A stretch of 64,000 nucleotides of DNA from Kitasatospora sp. Root107 (GTDB lineage Bacteria; Actinomycetota; Actinomycetes; Streptomycetales; Streptomycetaceae): positions 154,565 through 218,564 of the forward strand of contig NZ_LMCT01000012.1 of the NCBI RefSeq assembly GCF_001424875.1, given 5' to 3'. A model generated the notes under the pieces. The model searched no databases and had not been told where the DNA came from. It saw only the letters and a list, made by a program, of their open reading frames with translations. The position numbers and the translations under genes are program-made. Within the stretch, counting starts at the first letter, position 1; every line of letters begins with the position of its first letter. Of this stretch, positions 59,349-64,000 are shown one piece after another.

Positions 59349-60326
59349 TCATCCGGCGAGCTCGGCCTTCGTCTTGAGCGACTCCCACCAGGTGCGGTTG
59401 TCGCGGTACCAGGCGATGGTGGCCGCGAGGCCGTCCTCGAAGCGGACCTGCGGGGCGTAGCCCAGCTCCTCGCTGATCTTGCTGATGTCGAGGGAGTAGC
59501 GCAGGTCGTGGCCCTTGCGGTCGGCGACCGGCTCGACCATGTCCCAGCCCGCGCCGGCCGCCTCCAGCAGCAGGCCGGTCAGCTCCTTGTTGGTGATCTC
59601 GGTGCCGCCGCCGATGTTGTAGACGTGGCCGGCCCGGCCCTTGCGCATGGCCAGCTCGATGCCGCGGCAGTGGTCCGAGACGTGCAGCCAGTCGCGGATG
59701 TTGCCGCCGGTGCCGTACAGCGGCACCTTCTTGCCGTCCAGCAGGTTGGTGGTGAAGAGCGGGATGACCTTCTCCGGGAACTGGTAGTGCCCGTAGTTGT
59801 TGGAGCAGCGGGTCACCACGATGTCCATGCCGTGGGTGCGGTGGTAGGCCAGGGCCAGCAGGTCCGAGCCGGCCTTCGAGGCCGAGTAGGGCGAGTTCGG
59901 CGCGAGCGGCCACTCCTCGGTCCAGGACCCCTCCGAGATCGACCCGTAGACCTCGTCGGTCGAGACGTGGACGAAACGGCCGACCCCGTGCTTGCGGGCC
60001 GCGTCGAGGAGCACCTGGGTGCCGACCACGTTCGTCAGGACGAACGGGCCCGCGCCCTCGATCGACCGGTCGACGTGCGACTCGGCCGCGAAGTGCACGA
60101 CCACGTCGTGACCGGGCATCACCTGGTCGACGGCGTCGACGTCGCAGATGTCGCCCCGGACGAAGGAGTACCCGGGGTGATCCGCGACGGGGGCGAGGTT
60201 GGCCTCGACGCCCGAGTAGGTCAGCTTGTCGAGGACGGTGATCTGGGCCGAGGCGTCTGCTCCGAGCAGCTGGCGGACGAACTCTGAACCGATGAAGCCG
60301 GCACCGCCGGTCACAAGGATGCGCAT
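59349..60326 (-). CDS. rmlB: dTDP-glucose 4,6-dehydratase
   Basis: A 325-aa short-chain dehydratase: NAD-binding ILVTGGAGFIGSEFVRQL, catalytic VSTDEVYGS, the Tyr/Lys pair in YSASKAGSDLL and TRCSNNYGHYQFPEK. Makes dTDP-4-keto-6-deoxyglucose, the branch point to rhamnose and other deoxysugars. Divergent from rmlA with an 81-bp gap; a TAGACT box lies nine bases before the ATG. Confidence 0.96.
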   Translation of the reverse strand: MRILVTGGAGFIGSEFVRQLLGADASAQITVLDKLTYSGVEANLAPVADHPGYSFVRGDICDVDAVDQVMPGHDVVVHFAAESHVDRSIEGAGPFVLTNVVGTQVLLDAARKHGVGRFVHVSTDEVYGSISEGSWTEEWPLAPNSPYSASKAGSDLLALAYHRTHGMDIVVTRCSNNYGHYQFPEKVIPLFTTNLLDGKKVPLYGTGGNIRDWLHVSDHCRGIELAMRKGRAGHVYNIGGGTEITNKELTGLLLEAAGAGWDMVEPVADRKGHDLRYSLDISKISEELGYAPQVRFEDGLAATIAWYRDNRTWWESLKTKAELAG

Positions 60327-60335
60327 AGTGGGGGC

Positions 60336-60341
60336 AGTCTA
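60336..60341 (-). promoter_or_regulatory. Possible -10 box of rmlB
   Basis: TAGACT on the minus strand, nine bases before the rmlB ATG and with no ribosome site between, implying a 5' leader of only two or three bases. Confidence 0.4.
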
Positions 60342-60395
60342 CCCGCGCCCCGTCAAGCACCCACCCCGGGCCAGCGGTCGGACACTCACCTCACA

Positions 60396-60401
60396 TAAGC
60401 T
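60396..60401 (+). promoter_or_regulatory. Possible -10 box of a leaderless rmlA transcript
   Basis: TAAGCT, six bases, then the rmlA ATG, with no ribosome site. Confidence 0.4.
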
Positions 60402-60407
60402 GCCGAC

Positions 60408-61283
60408 ATGCGTGGAATTCTCCTGGCAGGCGGCACCGGCTCACGACTGTGGCCGCTGACCCGAGCCGTCTCGAAGCAGCTCCTTCCGGTGTTCGACAAG
60501 CCGATGATCTACTACCCGCTCTCCACCCTGGTGATGGCGGGCATCAGCGAAATTCTGATCATCACGACTCCGCAGGACCAGGAGCAGTTCCAGCGCCTGC
60601 TGGGCGACGGCTCCCAGTTCGGCCTGCGCCTGGAGTACGCGGTCCAGGAACGGCCCGAGGGCATCGCTCAGGCCTTCGTCCTCGGGGCCGACTTCATCGG
60701 CGACGAGTCGGTCGCGCTGATCCTCGGCGACAACATCTTCCACGGCAGCGGCCTCGGCACCAGGCTGGCCCAGCACACCGCCCCCGTCGGCGGTCGGGTC
60801 TTCGCGTACCCGGTGGCGGACCCGTCCGCGTACGGCGTGGTGGAGTTCGACGAACAGGGCCAGGTGCTCTCCCTGGAGGAGAAGCCCGTCCAGCCGAAGT
60901 CGCGCTACGCGGTGCCCGGCCTCTACTTCTACGACAACCAGGTCGTCGACATCGCCCGGAAGCTGGAGCCCAGCGCCCGCGGCGAGCTGGAGATCACCGC
61001 GGTGAACGAGGCCTACCTCCAGGCCGGCGAGCTGCACGTGACGATCCTCGACCGCGGTACGGCCTGGCTGGACACCGGCACCTTCGTCTCGATGGTGCAG
61101 GCCTCCGAGTTCGTCCGGGTGATCGAGGAGCGCCAGGGCTTCAAGATCGGCTGCATCGAGGAGACCGCTTGGCGCGCCGGGCTGATCGACTCGGCGCAGC
61201 TGCGCGAGCTCGCCGAGCCGCTGCGCAAGAGCGGCTACGGCGACTACCTGATCGCCCTGCTCGACGAGGAGAGCGCCCGATGA
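60408..61283 (+). CDS. rmlA: Glucose-1-phosphate thymidylyltransferase
   Basis: A 291-aa nucleotidyltransferase: [20 protein letters not shown] at the start, [24 protein letters not shown] and TAWLDTGTF. Makes dTDP-glucose for RmlB. Its stop overlaps the rmlC start (ATGA). Confidence 0.96.
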   Translation: MRGILLAGGTGSRLWPLTRAVSKQLLPVFDKPMIYYPLSTLVMAGISEILIITTPQDQEQFQRLLGDGSQFGLRLEYAVQERPEGIAQAFVLGADFIGDESVALILGDNIFHGSGLGTRLAQHTAPVGGRVFAYPVADPSAYGVVEFDEQGQVLSLEEKPVQPKSRYAVPGLYFYDNQVVDIARKLEPSARGELEITAVNEAYLQAGELHVTILDRGTAWLDTGTFVSMVQASEFVRVIEERQGFKIGCIEETAWRAGLIDSAQLRELAEPLRKSGYGDYLIALLDEESAR

Positions 61284-61879
61284 AGTTCCGCGAACTGTCC
61301 ATCGGCGGCGCCTACGAGGTCACCCCGCAGCTGCACGGCGACCCGCGCGGCCTGTTCATGGAGTGGTACCGCTTCGACCGCCTCGCCGAGGTCGTCGGGC
61401 ACCCCCTCCGGCTGGCCCAGGGCAACCTGTCCGTCTCGGCCCGTGGCGTGGTGCGCGGCGTCCACTTCGCCGACGTGCCGCCCGGCCAGGCCAAGTACGT
61501 CAGCTGCGTCCGCGGCGCGGTGCTGGACATCATCGTGGACCTGCGGGTCGGCTCCCCCACCTTCGGGCAGTGGGAGGGCGTGCGGCTCGACGAGGTCGAC
61601 CGCCGCTCGGTCTACATCCCCGAGGGGCTGGGCCACGGCTTCTGCGCCCTGAGCGACGACGCCACGCTCTCCTACGTCTGCTCGGAGACGTACAACCCCA
61701 CCGGTGAGCACTCCGTGCACCCGCTCGACCCCGACCTCGGCATCGAGTGGCCGGCCGACAGCCCGCAGCTGTCCGCCCGGGACGCCGCCGCCCCGTCGCT
61801 CGCCGAGGCGCTCGCGTCCGGGCTGCTGCCGGACTACCAGGCCTGCCAGGCCTTCACCGAGAGCCTGCGCGGCGCCTGA
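61280..61879 (+). CDS. rmlC: dTDP-4-dehydrorhamnose 3,5-epimerase
   Basis: A 199-aa cupin epimerase: [35 protein letters not shown] with the catalytic histidine and substrate lysine, [13 protein letters not shown] and [10 protein letters not shown]. Both key residues are present. Converts the RmlB product towards dTDP-L-rhamnose; rmlD, the last enzyme, is not identified in the window. Confidence 0.94.
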   Translation: MKFRELSIGGAYEVTPQLHGDPRGLFMEWYRFDRLAEVVGHPLRLAQGNLSVSARGVVRGVHFADVPPGQAKYVSCVRGAVLDIIVDLRVGSPTFGQWEGVRLDEVDRRSVYIPEGLGHGFCALSDDATLSYVCSETYNPTGEHSVHPLDPDLGIEWPADSPQLSARDAAAPSLAEALASGLLPDYQACQAFTESLRGA

Positions 61880-61900
61880 CCGACCGGCCGTACGACACCG

Positions 61901-61932
61901 CACCTCGCGCCGGGCCCGCCCGGCGCGAGGTG
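61901..61932 (+). terminator. Terminator after rmlC
   Basis: A perfect 14-bp stem (61901-61914 with 61919-61932) with CCCG loop, 21 bp after the rmlC stop. Confidence 0.8.
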
Positions 61933-61939
61933 TCGTGCT

Positions 61940-61969
61940 TCCGGCCCCCGGCCCGGGCCGGGGGCCGGA
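61940..61969. repeat. 30-bp perfect palindrome
   Basis: Every base pairs with its mirror and there is no loop; 28 of the 30 bases are G or C. It follows the rmlC terminator and may be a second terminator or a cruciform-forming site. Confidence 0.6.
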
Positions 61970-62070
61970 GGCGAGCAAGTAGGATTGCCCCGCCGCAGGC
62001 TGACCCTGCGCGGCAGCCGGGCCGGCAAGCATGCCCCCGCCACGACCTCGACCAGCGGATGTGCCCCACC

Positions 62071-62973
62071 ATGACCACTCTGGATGTGCTCCTCCCGTAC
62101 TACGGGGACGTCGCGCTGATGCAGGCCGCTGTCCACAGCGTGCTCGCGCAGACCGACCCGGACTGGCGGCTGACCGTCGTGGACGACGGCAAGGAGCCCG
62201 GCGTCCCCGAGTGGTTCGCGGAGCTCGACGACCCCCGGGTCAGCTACCAGCGCAACGAGCAGAACCTCGGGGTGACCGGCAACTACCGCAAGTGCCTCGG
62301 TCTCGCCGAGCACGAGTACCTGGTCTTCATGGGCACCGACGACATCATGCTGCCCAACTACGTCGCGACCATCCGGGCCGCCCTGGCCGAGCACCCCGGC
62401 GTGGCGATGGTCCAGCCCGGCGTCGAGGTCATCGACAGTGCGGGCAAGCCCGTCAGCACCCTGGCGGACGAGGCCAAGCGCCGCCTCTACGCCCCCAGGG
62501 AGCAGGGCCGGACGCTGATGGGCGGCGAGGACCTCGCGGTCAGCCTGCTGCGCGGCAACTGGCTGTACTTCCCGTCGATCTGCTGGCGCACCGAGACCAT
62601 CAGGAAGACCGGTTTCCGGGACAACCTGGAGATCATCCAGGACCTCGCCCTGGTCATCGACCTGCTGCAGGCGGGCGAGCAGATGGTCGTCGACGACACC
62701 CGCTGCTTCCAGTACCGCCGTCACACCGTCAGCATCTCCTCGAAGTCGGCGTACAGCGGCACCCGGTTCACCGAGGCCAGGCGGTACTTCCTGGACGCCG
62801 CCGACCGGCTCGACGCGCACGGGTGGACCCGCGCCGCCAAGGCCGCCCGGCTGCACCTCTCCGCCCGCATCCACGCCCTCACCCTGGTGCCTGGAGCCCT
62901 GCGCGCCGGTCAGTGGGACGGCGCCAAGACGCTGCTGCGCAACGTCACCTCGACCGCCAACCGGGCCCGCTGA
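62071..62973 (+). CDS. Family 2 glycosyltransferase
   Basis: A 300-aa cytosolic GT-A enzyme: LDVLLPYYGDVALMQAAVHS, VVDDGKEPGVPEWF and MGTDDIMLP (DXD-like TDD). It has no membrane helices. The donor is unknown; a dTDP-sugar from the adjacent genes fits. ATG 62071 starts the conserved region; ATG 62059 is an alternative, and neither has a clear ribosome site. The next gene follows 29 bp later. Confidence 0.85.
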   Translation: MTTLDVLLPYYGDVALMQAAVHSVLAQTDPDWRLTVVDDGKEPGVPEWFAELDDPRVSYQRNEQNLGVTGNYRKCLGLAEHEYLVFMGTDDIMLPNYVATIRAALAEHPGVAMVQPGVEVIDSAGKPVSTLADEAKRRLYAPREQGRTLMGGEDLAVSLLRGNWLYFPSICWRTETIRKTGFRDNLEIIQDLALVIDLLQAGEQMVVDDTRCFQYRRHTVSISSKSAYSGTRFTEARRYFLDAADRLDAHGWTRAAKAARLHLSARIHALTLVPGALRAGQWDGAKTLLRNVTSTANRAR

Positions 62974-63002
62974 CCCCCTCTCCCGCTAGGAGCACCTCCG
63001 CT

Positions 63003-63962
63003 ATGTCCGCACCGCATGTGGCTCCGGCCCGCGTAGCCGTCCTCGGTGGCTCCGGTTTCATCGGCCGGGTGCTCGGCGACCGGTTCACCGAGCTCGGCCA
63101 CGACGTCCTGTCCATCGCGCGCAAGGCGCCCGACGTCCCCGCGCCCGGCCGCTTCGTCGCGTTCGACCTCACCTCGGCCGCCCCGGCCGAGCTCACCGAG
63201 CTGCTCGACCGTGAGCAGGTCGGACTCGTCGTCAACGCGGCCGGCGGGATGTGGGGCCTGACGGACGATCAGATGCAGGTGGCCAACGTCGTCCTGGTCG
63301 ACCGGCTGATCGAGGCGATCGGCGCGATGGCCGCCCCGGCCCGGCTGGTCCACCTCGGCACGGTGCACGAGTACGGCTTCGCGCCGATCGGGACCGACCA
63401 GCACGAGGACAGCGCGGCGGCGCCCTCCATGGAGTACGGCAAGCTCAAGCTCGCCGCGACCGAGGCCGTGACCCGGGCGGTGCGCGAGCACGGCCTGGAC
63501 GCCGTCACCCTGCGGCTCGGCAACGTGGTCGGCGCCGGCCAGCCCGGGCACAGCCTGCTCGGCGTGATGGCCGCCAAGCTGGACGAGGCCCGGCTGGCCG
63601 GGCGGACCGCCCAGCTCTCGCTGGCCCCGCTCACCGCGCTGCGCGACTTCGTCGACCTGACCGACAGCATCGACGCGATCGTCGCTGCGGCCGCCACCCC
63701 GGGCACCCAGCCGGTGCTCAACATCGGTACCGGCTCCGCGACTTCGGCGCGCGAGTGGGTCGAGCTGCTGGTCGAGGTCAGCGGCGTGCCCACCGAGATC
63801 ACCGAAGTCCCCGGCCCGGACGGTGCCGGACCGGAGACCGAGTGGCAGCAGCTCGACATCACCGCCGCGGGCGAGCAGCTCGGCTGGGCCCCCCGGCGCA
63901 GCATGCGGGAGTCCCTCGAGTCGCTCTGGCAGGCCCAGGTCCGGTCGGCGCCCGTCGGATAG
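63003..63962 (+). CDS. NAD-dependent epimerase/dehydratase family protein
   Basis: A 319-aa extended short-chain dehydrogenase: Rossmann loop VLGGSGFIGRVLG, active-site tyrosine and lysine in MEYGKLKLAATEA, and LRLGNVVGAGQPG. The RmlD-type ending is not obvious. It may be the 4-ketoreductase or an epimerase that completes the sugar started by RmlABC. AGGAG lies ten bases before ATG 63003. After its stop the last 38 bases hold nothing recognisable. Confidence 0.87.
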   Translation: MSAPHVAPARVAVLGGSGFIGRVLGDRFTELGHDVLSIARKAPDVPAPGRFVAFDLTSAAPAELTELLDREQVGLVVNAAGGMWGLTDDQMQVANVVLVDRLIEAIGAMAAPARLVHLGTVHEYGFAPIGTDQHEDSAAAPSMEYGKLKLAATEAVTRAVREHGLDAVTLRLGNVVGAGQPGHSLLGVMAAKLDEARLAGRTAQLSLAPLTALRDFVDLTDSIDAIVAAAATPGTQPVLNIGTGSATSAREWVELLVEVSGVPTEITEVPGPDGAGPETEWQQLDITAAGEQLGWAPRRSMRESLESLWQAQVRSAPVG

Positions 63963-64000
63963 CGCTCATCAAGTGGAACGGGCCGTGGGCCGGGGCATCA

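Overview
The window is a high-GC actinobacterial chromosome segment, almost certainly from a Streptomycetaceae member (Streptomyces or Kitasatospora). The basis is strong GC bias at third codon positions, the sporulation regulators bldM and whiD, a groES-groEL1 operon with CIRCE operators, and a gene order matching, in reverse, the S. coelicolor stretch I recall as about SCO4771 (guaB3) down to SCO4701 (rpsJ). It is largely core chromosome, with two polysaccharide clusters as the variable parts. I saw no tRNA, rRNA, CRISPR, prophage or IS element.

Layout. 1-5.4 kb: end of a SHOCT-domain protein, a membrane Ser/Thr kinase, a small membrane protein, and the IMP dehydrogenase pair guaB3/guaB. 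5.6-8.9 kb: developmental regulators shbA (ECF sigma factor), bldM and whiD around a 492-bp regulatory region, then a LysR regulator. 9-11.3 kb: groES-groEL1 with two CIRCE boxes around its promoter. 11.5-21.7 kb: a mainly minus-strand housekeeping run: acpS, nnr, alr, an alpha/beta hydrolase and tsaE, then tsaB, rimI, tsaD and a polysaccharide deacetylase. It is interrupted by a plus-strand L,D-transpeptidase-like gene that has lost its catalytic residues and by a 44-codon gene under a possible iron box.

21.8-33.4 kb: amino-sugar and CoA genes (glmS, coaA, glmM), plus a Uma2-family gene. Between coaA and glmM lies a 6.3-kb exopolysaccharide locus: a hyaluronan-synthase-like processive glycosyltransferase, two membrane-anchored GH26-like proteins, a GT-C membrane protein and an anchored secreted protein. 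GlmS and GlmM supply UDP-GlcNAc, a plausible precursor for this polymer, but that link is inferred from position only.

33.5-54.3 kb: the ribosomal protein superoperon on the minus strand. In order of transcription it runs S10 block (rpsJ to rpsQ), spc block (rplN to rplO), secY-adk-map, a separate mscL, then infA-rpmJ-rpsM-rpsK-rpoA-rplQ, truA, an ABC-F gene and rplM-rpsI. rpsD is absent from the alpha block. Strong hairpins divide the superoperon at rplO/secY, adk/map, after map, and around rpoA, and a highly structured 267-bp leader precedes rpsH. 54.8-64 kb: a second surface-polysaccharide cluster built on dTDP-sugar genes (rmlB divergent from rmlA-rmlC) with a flippase, two GT2 enzymes, a DUF2304 protein, a 13-TM-like GT-C transferase and a sugar-nucleotide epimerase/reductase.
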